Assembly: GCA_021229015.1 (NCBI GenBank) | Contig: CM037785.1 | Span: 43,918,543-43,982,542, forward strand | Reading direction: 5' to 3' | Source: Solen grandis | Taxonomy: Eukaryota > Mollusca > Bivalvia > Adapedonta > Solenidae | DNA length: 64,000 nt | Shown here: one piece after another, positions 22,470 through 34,759 of the stretch | Numbering within the stretch: the stretch's first letter is position 1 | How the letters are laid out: every line of letters starts with the position of its first letter | Notes under the pieces: generated by a model | The model's input: only the letters and a program-made list of their open reading frames with translations | Database searches by the model: none | What the model was told of the DNA's origin: nothing | Position numbers and translations under genes: made by a program

Positions 22470-23034
22470 TATACAATCCCAGTATATAGATTTTATCTAG
22501 TTGGATGAAATAGGGTCATTCAAGACAGAAAGTCTCTATAGGCATGAGGTCACTTAGACAGTCTCAACTGTTTATATACATTCAGTTATACACAGGTGCA
22601 TGCTAACTCGAAACTCACCACTAGGTAAACATATCCTCTATAAAGATAAAAAAATAACATCCACCTCTCGACGCCATGGAATGGACAAGTGCGCGAGGTA
22701 TATGTTAGAAGTAAATGTTCACGCAATATGCCGAGAATTTCCACTGAAATTTGTGTGCTTGTGCGTCCACAAAATGGCGAGCAAATTAAAAAAATGTTAT
22801 AGCTTCTCTTTTTACACAGTGATTAGTCCAAAACTATGTTGAAAAATCGTGCGAAATGTTTATCTTGGATGCTTTACGATCATAACTGATTTTTTTATTA
22901 ACAATTTTAACGTGATGTTATCTTGGAATCTTCGGCATACTTCTTAACTGATCTCACCAGGACGAAGTCGTTTGGGGAGGAGGGAGAAGGCGTCAAACTT
23001 CAGTGTCAGCGCGATACTTAGGAACGGGTTGACA

Positions 23035-23505
23035 GATATAATTAACTTTTAGTACACATGTTTATCCAGTCAAAGTGAAGGTCAAATTCAACTTATGGCA
23101 AAATCCGTAAATTTTTGACACAGTTGTGTCAACTTTTCGATATAGAATTTGCTAAAACAACAACAACAAAAAAAAGAAAGAAAACGTCCGAGCGATAAAA
23201 CATGAATGATTTAACATATTTAAATAATATTGGTACACATGTTTATCATAATAAAATGAAGGCCATGTTCGACTTCAAGCAAACTACCTACATTTTGTGA
23301 CACGGTTATGACCCTTTTCATCTTAGAAAGACCGTGCCTGCACTATAGACAGACTGACAAACTTAGAAAATATTTGTACACAATGTATACCGCAATAAAA
23401 TGAAAGCAGAGTTTTATTTTGGGCAAAATCTGAAATTTATTAAAACAGTTATGGTTCCTTTTAGACTTGAAAAAAATACCTTGTCCGATTGAAACTCATT
23501 ATAGA
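23035..23505. repeat. Three degenerate copies of a repeat of about 170-190 bp
   Basis: Each copy contains GTACACATGTTTATC or a variant, then AAAATGAAGG, a GGCAAAATC-like part and GACACAGTTATGAC-like text. The layout resembles the tandem cores of the Helentron-like elements further right. Confidence 0.5.
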
Positions 23506-24456
23506 CTTAACCTTTTTCGGCGTAGTTGTATGTATAATATTGATTTTAACCAACTTCTTCAACCAATCAAATGTTGATATGCAAATGAAGGCAGAGTAAT
23601 TCAATACTATCATTGGCTTGTATTTTTTTAATTTTAGGATATTTAGGATATTCCAATTTAAAATGGGAGTTTCTGGTTGTATATATCTTTCTACTTAATA
23701 TAACAGGTTTCTTTTTTTTTCAGTTTAAACATGAAAGGTAACACGGCAATGAAAATTTAACACTTCCATTTCAATTTAGGAATGATGCTTTGGCAATATG
23801 AATAAGAAGCAGGCGTATGTCTATTTTTAGACAACAATTTCCCCTTATTTGTAAAAGTCGGCCTTCATGGGAGGTAACAGCGGAAAAGTTGAGCCGTCTT
23901 TTGTGAGGATCTAGAAACAATAATCGGATTTACGCGATTCATGATCTTTCGGTTTCGCTTGGTTAGATATGAATTGTCTTTACTTTTAAAAAAAATCATC
24001 ATGTGCATAATATTGAATGGAAGTTTTTTCTTAAGTTTGTAAATTAAATCCGTTTTGTTATATAGTTTTTACACTACCTCCCATACTCTTGATATTTATT
24101 AACAATTTTAACGTTTGCAATTTCATAATAGTTTTAATCTGTTTTACAAGTTACAATTGACAATTACTTAACTACGCCCGTATATCTTTTTTAAAGATAA
24201 TTCTTTTTATTAATTACAAAATAGTCAGTGGCATGTCATAGCAAGCAAATTGTTAATAGCATTACAATATAATGTACGCACGGATTTTTTCGTGATAACT
24301 CTATATTGTAAAGTAAAGGAATCAGAATATGATTCAAGTACATGTATATCTTAAAAACATTGGTATTGATAAGGTTTAAGAAAACAGCTTTTAGCATAAA
24401 AACTGTCTGACTGACAGACGCCTCAGCTTTTCAACAAAATGTAAATGATTTCCTCG
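23506..24456. other. AT-rich non-coding stretch
   Basis: No gene or clear element seen. Confidence 0.5.
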
Positions 24457-24480
24457 CGCGCGCGCGCGTGTGTGTGTGTT
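24457..24480. repeat. CG/TG microsatellite
   Basis: A CGCGCG run passing into TGTGTG; alternating purine-pyrimidine, so potentially Z-DNA forming. Confidence 0.85.
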
Positions 24481-24793
24481 TTCTTTTCTGTTTCCTTTTT
24501 ATTTTCCTTTCTTTTTTATGATTGGTTGTTTCCCTGCTAAATGCGGAGGAATATAGCTTAACAGTCCACTAACTTGTCTTTCATATCTAAGATACGATAA
24601 GATGTATTTACTACTGCAGTAATTCGATTAGAGTTATCGCCCGTTTTATATGTTGAGGCGAATGGTGTAATATCTTTTGCTGTTCACGATATATTTGGAA
24701 GTAAAACGCAAACATCCTGTGTGAGTTACCTTAACACTAAATTGAATAAGACTAAAATAACATACAATAACTTTGATTTATCATTCGAAATCA

Positions 24794-24828
24794 CAGAGAG
24801 AGAGGAGAGAGAGAGAGAGAGAGAGAGT
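24794..24828. repeat. GA microsatellite
   Basis: A GAGAGA run with one interruption. Confidence 0.9.
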
Positions 24829-25018
24829 CTTTCCAGCACCTTTAAGTGACGACAATATTCTTTGTATACAACAAACCCTAGCCCTAACACTAGCCCTAAC
24901 CTTACCCTTATCTAACCACTGAGAAATAAATCGAGGTCAAACCAAGTGGGGATGTCCTCAGTGGTGGGTAAAGTGTGATACTCACAAACATTTACCTCAC
25001 TACTTGTCTTTGCAAGAT

Positions 25019-25047
25019 CACACACACACACACACACACACACACAA
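25019..25047. repeat. CA microsatellite
   Basis: A CACACA run. Confidence 0.9.
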
Positions 25048-25484
25048 CACACATTGCCTCTCTGCCAAATGACCTCCACTTTAGATTTCAACGAACATTC
25101 AGCAAATATCACTAAATCTATTTATCTTTGATCAGATTTTACATATTCATATTCACATAGTCATCAAAACAAAAAAGTTACTGTAGCCTGTGTATGACAC
25201 GGATATTTAATTTTGTTTGGTGAGACGTTTTGCTCAATGAAACATACGCTATTGTTTTGCGAAATTTAGGACGAATTGCCTACACAAATAGTTTCAATGT
25301 GTTTTGTAGTCTGGTTCTTGGCTGGGGCACCTTCTCCTTACACTGCATTATCTAAAATCCTGAGGACGACCGGGAACCAGACCACAAAACTTACTTGTGT
25401 AAGCAACTCGCCCCTGATGTATAGAAACATTCACTTGACCTACATCTTACAAAATTATATTTTCTATCAGAATTCATTCCGGGC

Positions 25485-25625
25485 GGCCAAGTGGCAAGTG
25501 CAATGTTTCAATCCCCGGTCGCGACATCCTAAAATCGGTAAAATAGCGCCAGCGTACTTGATTGGTGCTCAGCAAATACGTTTAGCTCTCCAGTTAGTCA
25601 TAATACCCAATATTACTTCAAACTG
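25485..25625 (+). mobile_element. Decayed tRNA-derived SINE
   Basis: The head CGGGCGGCCAAGTGG and the box B-like GTTTCAATCCCCGG, then GTCGCGACATCC, resemble the SINE at 27415-27720. The remainder is degenerate. Confidence 0.4.
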
Positions 25626-26084
25626 TATCTGGTAAAAACTATATACTAAGCAAATCATGAACTGTTCATTTTCATTCATTATATTTCTCTGGAATATACC
25701 ACTAACAGATAATCAGGCGTGTTGCCTGATCTGTGACAATATTTTATCTTTGCTTAAACTGATAATTTTTCCATTTACACTGCTATAGACACTCTCACTT
25801 TTCCGCCGGGAATGGCCCAGCCCCGTCTTCTCGAAAAACTAAAGTGACACATAATTTTTGATTTGTTACGCTCAGACTCAAACTATGTCCATTAATGTCA
25901 ATAGGGATTTGAGTATGATACTCAAACTTGAGCCCTGTGATTGTACTTATAATTTTTGAGAACAAGGGGCCTGAACTCTGATAGATTGAAAAAATTAGTT
26001 CCGTGTTTCACATTGACCTTAACTTCAATTAGGAATTTTGGGTAATATTATTCCATTTTTTTTCTATTTGACAGCCAGTGGAAG

Positions 26085-26345
26085 AATTTTGAGACCGGTC
26101 CCGGTGGTTGTGGTTAGAGTATCACTACCGCAGCTGAAAGGTCGTGGGTTTGACATCCGACCGAAACATCCATTCAAATGGTTCTTGTTTGATTTTCTTG
26201 CATGGTGTTCCTTACACAAGAGTAGTTTCATGAAATATTGGCCTGATACCAAGATGGTTTGAAAAGAACTGGTATTGTATCAAGCATGTTATCGCAAAGA
26301 GACGTGCCTATATCGGCCCCAAATGATTAAACGGCGTTAAATAGA
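26085..26345 (+). mobile_element. tRNA-derived SINE upstream of Kazal gene C
   Basis: The head GGTTGTGGTTAGAGTATC (box A) and GGTCGTGGGTTTGACATCC (box B) are followed by a body and a CCCCAAATGATTAAACGGCG...GTTAAA tail. The split SINE upstream of gene D (35853-36030 plus 42307-42370) has the same flanking text, so both probably descend from one insertion before the genes duplicated. Confidence 0.65.
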
Positions 26346-26458
26346 CTTATGGCATGTAATGACATGTATTTACATTGCTCAAATGTAAGAGATTATCAGT
26401 TCGTATGTCGGTGAAACAAGATAAGATGATTTACAATTATTGCCTTCTGGAAAAGAAA

Positions 26459-26495
26459 ATGAAATGGTTCATGATTATATCCAGCCTGTTATCAG
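26459..26495 (+). CDS. Kazal gene C exon 1 (signal peptide)
   Basis: A 37-nt exon, MKWFMIISSLLS plus one base, with a GTAGGT donor. Upstream DNA (ATTATCAGTTCGTATGTC) matches that of 42500-42536. Confidence 0.7.
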
Positions 26496-29400
26496 GTAGG
26501 TTAGCTTCATTTCTGTGCACAGTTCATTATAATTACTATAACCTTAAGCTCAAATATCTCATGAATATTAAATCGGTTGGCAAATCAAATCAAAGCACTT
26601 GTATACAAAATAATCCGTATATGTACATACTTATGCACACATATAAAAACTTAAAGATTAAAACTTTTTACATAGTCACATACATACACTTTTCATGAAA
26701 AAGAAAGTATAAAATAACATTGATATATGCATATTGTAGACTAACACAAATGGTACATTATGTTCAAATATCTGCTGTAAAATAACAGTTAAACGCATTG
26801 GAAACGTTGATCAAATTACGCAATCTAGTTCCTTAGATGATTGCCAAAATATTCTCATTGTTTACATTTTGCAATGGTGAGTATTCCCGAAGTCGGCCCG
26901 TAATCGGAAATTATTTGAAGACCGCCAAATCACAATTATCGCTACGTCATCAATTTATGTCGTCGCAATTCGTTAACGGAGACATACAGAAGATCTATGT
27001 AAAACGTAAGAAAATTGACAAAGATATACGGAATATGCAAATTAGGTATTTTTGTAAACAATTGAATGATTTTTTTCTTATTTATGCATTGTAGTAATGT
27101 TATAGTTAATAAGTATGAACAGATTGCATCTCTTAACAAATTTGTAGCACTCATTTTGCTTTTCTATTCGAAGACTATACACTGCTTTTGGAAGAACAAC
27201 GGGCCTTTAACACAAGTGAAACATGCTAAATAGGTGGTGTGTTTTAAGCCTTTTTTCTGAGATGCTCCAAATGTTCTTTTGGAGAGCACATTCTACTTTT
27301 TCGGACCAGTGACAGAGTAAATTATGTTAGCTTGTTCTCTCCTTGTTTTTTTGTTGTTGTTGTTTTTTTAACACATAATTGAACACTGACTGTATTTACG
27401 ACTAGTTCACCGGTCTCGATCCCGAGTGGTTAGAGCGTCCGCCCCGGAATCGGGAGATCGTAGACTCGATCTCCGGCCGCGACATTCCAAGGTCATGAAA
27501 AATGGTATTGGTATAACTCTCTTGCCTGGGCCTCAGTATATAAGGGTAGTTCCAGGGTTGGTTGGTCCGATGTCAGGATAATGTAAATGGGTGTGGTATC
27601 ATGCCACATGTCTAAGGCGTGAGCCTGCAGTGTGGCAGCACTATATCTGTCTGAAAGTAGACATCGTCTCCAAATGACTAAAATACTGTCGGTGGGGTGT
27701 TAAATCCAACAAACAAACATTTACGACTAAAGTGTTTCAGAATTCTTGTACATAACAGATTTAAGCCAATTTATGTCATAGTTATATTGGACACGAGTGT
27801 TTTGAAAACTCTAGGTGTAGACGTGGCTGCGAAGGTCGATCATATATGCTCTCATAAAGAATGTTCGCCCCAGTTGATCGACACTGCCATTGCCGACGTA
27901 GATTTGTTCTATGACACCCACTTGTGTAAAGACCTAATCAAAGTCGACTGTACCACACACGTGACCGTCGGTGACGAGCTACTCTGTGGCCAAGATGGAG
28001 GTACCTATGGCAACCAGTTTGTATTTTCCACCACATATTTTGGTATTCTTTGAAGGGTGTATACTAGAAGTATTGTTGCAAGTAATTGATTTATAAAACG
28101 CATTGCAGTCATACAATATGCTATGCAAATATCCTTCTCAAGATATTTATATATATACATAAGATTCTGTTTCTGTTAATCGTTTCAAGTATTCTTCTTT
28201 AAGTACGTATCACAACCGCCATTATTGATATGTACAGTACAGTAGAGGACAAACGGAAATATCTATCCTAACACCGGTTTCAAATCTGCGTGAAAACTTT
28301 GCAGTTGAAATATAAAACGCACCCCTTTTTCGAAGTTGACTTTTCCATCATCTGGAGAAATTTCTATAAAACGTAAACAGTTATATTTATATTACCGGTG
28401 AAAATGTAAAATTTTAGCCTGGTGTGATAATAGAAACTGTCGCGATCGTGTCAAATGTTCTGCGGTTTAGTCCCGGTGAGGTATATCGGTAGTGTGTGAG
28501 GGCCCTTTAAGGCTTCTGATTTGTCAACGTAATAAAATATGGAATCATTTAGAAAAATCAATTGAATATCCAAAGTTTCAGAATAAATTTAACCGTTCAG
28601 TATACTTAAGACATAGGCAATGATATGTAATGACGTAATACACAATTTGTAATGAGATATTTAGTTTAAATACATCGAATACGAAACAAGTTCTCACAAC
28701 TTATATTAATCACTCTCGATGGCTCGGTGGCGGTGTATTTGGTCAAATGTTTTTGAAGGAAACCGGAAAGTCCGGAGAAAACCCACGTGCCTGTACGGGC
28801 GACCACTGTACCCTCCTACGTGCGTGACCAGGAATCAAACCTGGGACGCATTGCTGAGAAGCGAAGCGCGTTACCACTACGCTATCCAGCGGCACCTTAT
28901 GATGACGTCAAAATACACATATCTGATTTGTCAAATTTCAGCTGACACTTTGTGAAGCAAAGATGTAATTATCTACTGTCGGATCACCACTCGCCGCCAC
29001 TCGAAGTAAGAAACCACGGTCCATGTCAACCCATTGTTTCTTCTACGAAACTTCCGCTGACGTCATCATCCGGGTATCATCCGTCTACGTCACAAACGAC
29101 AACCACAGAGCCGTCATCGTCGTCGTCGTTGTCTGCACCAAGTCCTCAGACGACAGGTGGTAGCACTACAGTATCTATTAGCAACATTATGAGCAGCGTC
29201 TTCTGTCAGCAGGTCTCTATCATCAGTTGTAACACTGGATTTAACATCATATGCGGATCAGATGGGAAGTACTACCCAAATCAGTAAGTAGAATATCATT
29301 TAAAATTCACATGATCGTGGTCGTTATCTGTAGCTACAAATAATCCTACAACAGGCGTAAAAATATATGTTTTCCGCTAACCCCACCGACCCTATTTTTT

Positions 29401-29770
29401 AATACCGACCCTAAACATTTCTTTTAGCATTTAGGTTATCACGGTTGTGAAACACTGTTTTCCGTCACATAATATATATATATATGTAAAAATATAAACA
29501 AAAGTTAATAACAAAAATAGCTTCCCTCCCCACCCCGACCTATTTATTTTAGATGTTGGCAGAAACAAACAACTTACATTTATTTATTTATTTATTTATT
29601 TATTTATTAGGGGCCTCTGTACACCAGTCAAAAACATACTTTTATGCTAGTGAATGTATTCCTATTAATGAACACCATTCTGTTGTTTCAGGTGTGAGCT
29701 TGCCAAGGCAACGTGCACCAACCCTAGCCTGATAGTTGTGACTGACACGTCTGCATGTGCAATACCTTAA
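26459..29770 (+). CDS. Kazal-type inhibitor gene C, four exons, possibly damaged
   Basis: Gene-level entry. Exons are 26459-26495, 27815-28016, 28963(?)-29283 and 29692-29770, with the same phases as gene B. If exon 3 starts at 28963 the total is 639 nt and 212 residues. The parts are a signal peptide (MKWFMIISSLLS), a CSHKEC segment, a first Kazal half (CGQDGGTYGN), a Ser/Thr linker and a complete second Kazal domain (C-7-C-7-CGSDGKYYPNQC-6-C-13-C). P1 is Thr in both. Domain 1 is abnormal. The obvious exon 3 acceptor (TTTCAG at 28936-28941) leads into an immediate stop. The in-frame alternative (AAAG at 28959-28962) lacks one cysteine. The gene is therefore either a recent pseudogene or spliced unusually. 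Confidence 0.65.
26745..27135 (+). repeat. Interspersed repeat of about 390 bp, plus copy
   Basis: It contains GATCAAATTACGCAA, CATTTTGCAATGG.GAGTATTC and CGTTAACGGAGACATAC. The reverse complement recurs at about 39025-39365. This copy lies in intron 1 of gene C. Confidence 0.8.
27415..27720 (+). mobile_element. tRNA-derived SINE, nearly complete
   Basis: Box A GAGTGGTTAGAGCGTCCG and box B GTAGACTCGATCTCCGG are followed by a body with a GGTGTGGTATCATGCC segment and a tail CTCCAAATGACT, GTTAAATCCAACAAACAAACA. A 3' fragment of the same family lies at 49356-49498. Located in intron 1 of gene C. Confidence 0.8.
27815..28016 (+). CDS. Kazal gene C exon 2 (start of domain 1)
   Basis: The 202-nt exon has a CTCTAG acceptor and a GTTTGT donor (weak). 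It encodes a segment with CSHKEC, then Cys1 (HLC), Cys2 (VDC, then TTH), and CGQDGGTYGN. It aligns with gene B exon 2 along its whole length. Confidence 0.75.
28716..28893 (-). mobile_element. tRNA-derived SINE with conserved body
   Basis: On the minus strand: a head with box A TAGCGTAGTGGTAACGCG and box B CAGGTTTGATTCCTGG, then a body containing CGTGGGTTTTCTCCGGA. From memory this body text is widespread in invertebrate SINEs; the domain name is uncertain. Located in intron 2 of gene C. Confidence 0.7.
28963..29283 (+). CDS. Kazal gene C exon 3 (linker, start of domain 2); 5' boundary uncertain
   Basis: The end is firm: TACCCAAATCA then a GTAAGT donor. The start at 28963 is chosen only because it keeps the frame. 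It includes NHGPC, a Ser/Thr/Pro-rich linker with TTTTEPSSSSS, then FCQQVSIISC and CGSDGKYYPN. Compared with gene B exon 3, the DNA at 28951-28966 (TGT GAA GCA AAG A TGT) has too few bases, and not a multiple of three, between Cys4 and Cys5. Confidence 0.6.
29577..29611. repeat. TTTA microsatellite
   Basis: Eight or so TTTA units in intron 3 of gene C. Confidence 0.9.
29692..29770 (+). CDS. Kazal gene C exon 4 (end of domain 2, stop)
   Basis: A TGTTTCAG acceptor, G completing a Gln codon, then CELAKATC, a 13-residue spacer, the last Cys and AIP-stop. It aligns with gene B exon 4. Confidence 0.8.
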
Positions 29771-29844
29771 GCTCCAGGGGTCATTCTAAGTTTCAATGTT
29801 TTTGAGATGGAGAATGATGGTGGTATAATCTTGCCTCCACTTAA

Positions 29845-30275
29845 TTACTTAGTTTTCATGAAAATTTATCTGATAAAGTGAAAATACATGAAGTTTTCAT
29901 GACACCTGACTGGAATTTTAACGTGATAGTGCTTTTACTCGCCACCATATACCTGTTATTCTAGTTTCACGATATCTTATTAGTTTCATGAAATCTGCTA
30001 TTACCAAGAAAACTTTCTGTTTTCGTGAAAATTTACATTTTTTCTTTCACGATACCAGATAAATACCATGACAGACTCAATATTTCGAGAAGGTTTTATT
30101 TAGATTTCATGAAACCTAATAGTTATGTGGAGGCGAGAAATGGCAGAAACGTGCAAAGTTTTCTGTTAAGGTATTTTTTTTTTTTAGTTTCGTGAAAAAA
30201 TATATTAATTTCATGATACCATATAATTTTCATGAAAAACTCAAAACTTTTCGTGAAAGAGAGAGAAATATCTAA
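29845..30275. repeat. TTTCATGAAA-rich region
   Basis: Many short palindromic words TTTCATGAAA, TTTCGTGAAA and relatives are spread through the 3' flank of gene C at irregular spacing. Confidence 0.5.
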
Positions 30276-32030
30276 AGATATTTTGTTACTATCACCACGT
30301 GCCTCTTATATTATGTAGAGTTTATAGGGTATTCACTTCAAAATATGCAGTATTTAAGTATATAACGTAATGATTTCTCTGTAAAACCACGTCAATTAAA
30401 AATATAAAAACTGCATGTGTGCTTCTACATTTCTGTTTGTTATAACCATGTAGATCTGTAAGTTATGTAACTTAATGGTGAGTACAGAATATCGAATTTT
30501 CGATATACCTTACAGCAACCGTTGTACACAAGAGATGATACATACATTTTAGTTGTGTTTGACGTAGTGACCGGTCTCAGAATCCTTCCACAACTTATTA
30601 TATCTACTCTGTGAGCATTCAATTCTCTACTTTGAAAACCGAAGAACCTCTTAGTTTTGTAAAAACGGTCGAACGATTAGAAATAACTCTACAACACAGG
30701 TATGCTTAGAGTAAGCAAAAGTGTTGAAACATCAATTTTGTGTCAAAAATAGATATTTACGGGACACAATAATTGTCTGTTGCATAAAACATAATAACAC
30801 AAAAGAACTAATTTAACTATGATTTTGCGTAACTATCACTTTTACCATGCGGAAGAATATAGATTGTTTTGATGCAATGGTGGCTCGTAAGTAATTTGGA
30901 AAAGTAAATATACAGGTTTCGGTCATGTTATGGTGTTACAAGAGCCCACGTAGAAAGCTTGAAGTCCAAGACAAATCCGTGAAACATACCAACAAGAAGG
31001 ACTATGGTACAGAGTTTCACAGCGGACCAAAAAACAAAATCGACCGACATGTAGATATTTTTATAAATATTTCCAAATTTTCTTTTGTGCAGCTTTCGAA
31101 AGCTCTTGACGTCACACAAACTGTTATTTTTAGGCCTACTTCCAGTCTTAATGGTGAAGAAACCCGGGCGAGCAAAAAATGCTCTATAAACGTTCGATGC
31201 TTTGAACTAAGTTGATTCAATCCTTAAAACTAAGAAACGAAATTTAGGCAAAGTCATCCACTTTAAGTTTACAAAAAAATGTATTTCTAAATATATCGAA
31301 ACAAGATAGAGACGATTTGTTTGCGCACTTCCTAAATTTCACAACAAAACCCCGTCGGTTTTGACGTCGAAAACGACGTCATTTCAAAGATATGTTTCCA
31401 CCTTGACACTTTTTTGCACATTCAAAGCTAAAAATCGCACACAAATTCAAATAATGGCAAGTTATATCTTTCAAAAGAAAAAATATCAGCAGCCGCAAAA
31501 CTTACTAAATATTTTATAAATAAAAATGTAACATGTAAAATATGCAATAAGTTATTCTAATATATATAATAAAAACCGTAATCAGACAGTCAATTTGTAG
31601 TGCTATACATTAGCCGAATACTATTTGCAAATACAGTTTAATTCTGCTTCCATTTATTTAAGCTAAATAGAGAGGTTAATTGGGCAGATGAGTGAAATGA
31701 CTGCTAAATGTATGATTATTTAAGCAATACGAAAGCAGTCATCTGTATGGTCTGTACTAAAAAAAACGTACATGTCTTTGTTGATTAATTATAAATTTAG
31801 GAACTGTAAATATGCTAGTCGGTGAAAAAAGTGTAAGGAAAGCAAAGAAAAAAAAAATGGGGGTTGAACTCGAGACCTTTAGCCTTCCAGATCTTCCATT
31901 TGCACCACGGTGATATTACACATTGTGCGACGTAGTTTTATTCCTTTACACAAATTCACGCTCTTTCTGAAAATATCGTTCGTTCTCCTTAATCGACTCG
32001 AAAGTGTTTAGTTTTTTTCTTGTTTAGTTA
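30276..32030. other. Non-coding stretch
   Basis: A decayed SINE head (GAGACCGGTCA, minus strand, near 30560-30600) and AT-rich DNA. No exon is supported. Confidence 0.45.
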
Positions 32031-32031
32031 G

Positions 32032-32395
32032 AAAGATTAAATCGTTATTTGCAAATTAAAATAGGTTAATTTTTCATCTTATAATAGAAAGATTAAATTG
32101 TTATTTGCAAATTAAAATAGGTTAATTTTTCATCTTATAATAGAAAGATTAAATCGTTATTTGCAAATTAAAATAGGTTAATTTTTCATCTTATAATAGA
32201 AAGATTAAATCGTTATTTGCAAATTAAAATAGGTTAATTTTTCATCTTATAATAGAAAGATTAAATTGTTATTTGCAAATTGAAAATCGGTTAGTTTTTC
32301 ATCTTATAATAGAAAGATTAAATTGTTATTTGCAAATTGAAATCGGTTAGTTTTTCATCTTATAATACAAAGAAAATCGTTACTTGCAAATTGAA
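32032..32395. repeat. 56-bp tandem repeat, about six copies
   Basis: The unit contains AGAAAGATTAAATCGTTATT, TGCAAATTAAAATAGGTTAA and TTTTTCATCTTATAAT. The first four copies are almost identical; the last two have GAAATCGGTTAG. Confidence 0.95.
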
Positions 32396-34759
32396 ATCAT
32401 GGAGAAAGAATTGGTTGTGATGGACACAAAAAACAAATAGTGGACTGGTACCACATTTTCATATTAAAAAAACGACCTTTTACCTATGAGGAAAGAGCCG
32501 CAAATTCTCCATATACCGCATTGAAACCCCTTGTTAAATTTAGCGGGCCCTTTTGGGGGCCCGCAAAAATCACATCAAGCAATCAACCTCAGATACCTCC
32601 AGAGGTTATTTGCTGACCAAAACCTATGTCTGCTATCCGAAATTAGCTACAAGGCACTGTCCTTTGCACAACTACTTCAATCTATAAATAGTGACTGTGT
32701 CGTCAGCTGTTAACACATGTTTCAATGGACTGCTAACAATTCATTCGCTCCCTATTCATCTTGCCTACAGTTATATCAATATACATATCAAAATCAAAAG
32801 GGGCAAATCTAAAACAAAATCTTTCATTTTTTATTTAAGTTTAGTATCTGGCAAAATTTAAGTTACCCAGCAGATCTTCAGCTGTCATACCCTATTTCAC
32901 TTGACACACACACAACTTCAGTGCCTTCAGCGCTTTGATTACTTTATGGTATCAAATGAATTCGTATAAATTTATAACACAAGATTGCATTGAGTTTGCG
33001 AGTTGTAAGTGAGGTTTAATTTTGTTGAAACTTAACTCCAATCACATGGCATGATAAAAAACACTTACTCCTTCAAATAATGGTGATCTTTTGGAATGTA
33101 TCTTCGACCTTGACCCTCGCTTCAATTTTAACGAAATTTAGTAATTCCTTCTAATTTTATCTACTTTGGTTTAGTGACTTTCGACCCACAGCAGCAAGTC
33201 TTATATTCATTTGGATTTGTAATTCCATTATTGCAGCCTTTATGTTTCTCGTAATATTTCGGACATGTTGCATTTGGCAGATATCCGGGATTATCCGTTT
33301 CTGTACACGTTACATTCGGGTTTCTCAAAGTTAACATGCATTATGGGAGGGAACAAACATTCAATACCAACCAGAAACTGATTGTTCTGTAACTTTGCTT
33401 CGATTGGTGAAAACTAAATTCTAACATTTAGGCCACTCCAAGATACTTGGTATTATACTGGGACCAAGACTTGAACAAAATCAGTTAGTAGTTATGCATT
33501 TGCTTTGGTTGGACCGGCTAATGATAAAATGGGCAATCATTCCTTTTAAAGGGATATTTTAAGGTTTAACCCCGCCCCACCCCCCTTATATCCGTATTCC
33601 ATATCTTGCCATTGGATGGAAATATTTCTATGAAACTTTGTCACGTTGAAGACATCCAAAAATAATTGTTAGAAAAGTTGTTTTTATTTGAAATATACAA
33701 TTTCTGTAATATGAAAAACTGAATCTGATTTTCGAGAAAAACTCACGGTAGAAAGATGCATTATATGATTCTGATTCAAATTTCATGAACACATCTAAAC
33801 TTTACCGTAGGAAATGGAGAAAATTTACTTTTTGTAGTTTTCAGGGGACATAACTCATTACATCAAAGTTATAAAGGAAAGGTAATAAAAGAATTTCTGT
33901 CATATGTCATAAAACGTCAATTTGCCTTTAAGATTTCCATGGTTTGAATTTCAAAAGCTTATATTGTAAATTATATGCATGCCTTGATGGTTATTATGGG
34001 GCAATACCTTCACCGGAAGTGAATTACAGGGCATAAACCTTAAGTCCATTTACACCATTTTAACAGACACTGTTAATGTAACCTATGTATGGATTTAACA
34101 AGTGTTGTTATTTTTAATTTTGTTTAAATATATTGTGGGGAAACTTCTTTTAATCAAAAATACACTTTTCTTTTACGGAAACTAGTTTTAACAAATTCTG
34201 TTTCGAAATTTATATTGAAATGGTGTCGGGCTACAAGTCCTAGAAACATTAGTCACGACTCTTCCTCTATACAGTAATATAACTTACCGTTTACATTGCC
34301 ACGTGTTATATTCAAATAAATCATACCCAAATCCTGCACTGTTGAATTTTATTCAAAATCAAATGAACAGGTAAATTCTCATTTAGTTTCAAAGAAAGCT
34401 AAACTGCATAACAATATCAGAGTTGGTCCCGCTGGCCGAGCCGTAAGTCAATCTGGGGTTCTAGCCCAGCTCAAATATGCACAGCAAAGAAAATCCATCA
34501 CTTTATAACAATTTAAAGTTCAGTAAGTTCAGTAAATTTATATTCATCTAATTTTGATCAATTTGTACATGAAAAATCATGAGGTAAAGAGTAAACCCAA
34601 AACAGACAATATATTTCTTTAAGAATATGTAAATCATGAAATCTTATCACAAAACTGGGTTCGATCTGTACTGATTTTATACCATTATATTGATAAACAG
34701 ATTTGTGATCATGCTATATAACACGTGTATATGATGTATATCCTATACACTAGCATATA
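32396..34759. other. Non-coding stretch with one GC-rich hairpin
   Basis: A strong hairpin GCGGGCCC...GGGCCCGC lies at 32543-32564. A tRNA-like trace occurs near 34425-34470. No gene is supported. Confidence 0.45.

Noticed and set aside
24870..24910. CCCTAA-like words resembling telomere repeats
   Set aside because: Only about three degenerate units (CCCTAGCCCTAACACTAGCCCTAACC), not a telomere or a clear interstitial telomere array.
25276..25635. 119-codon frame
   Set aside because: It crosses a decayed SINE and begins in non-conserved DNA; no protein family is recognised.
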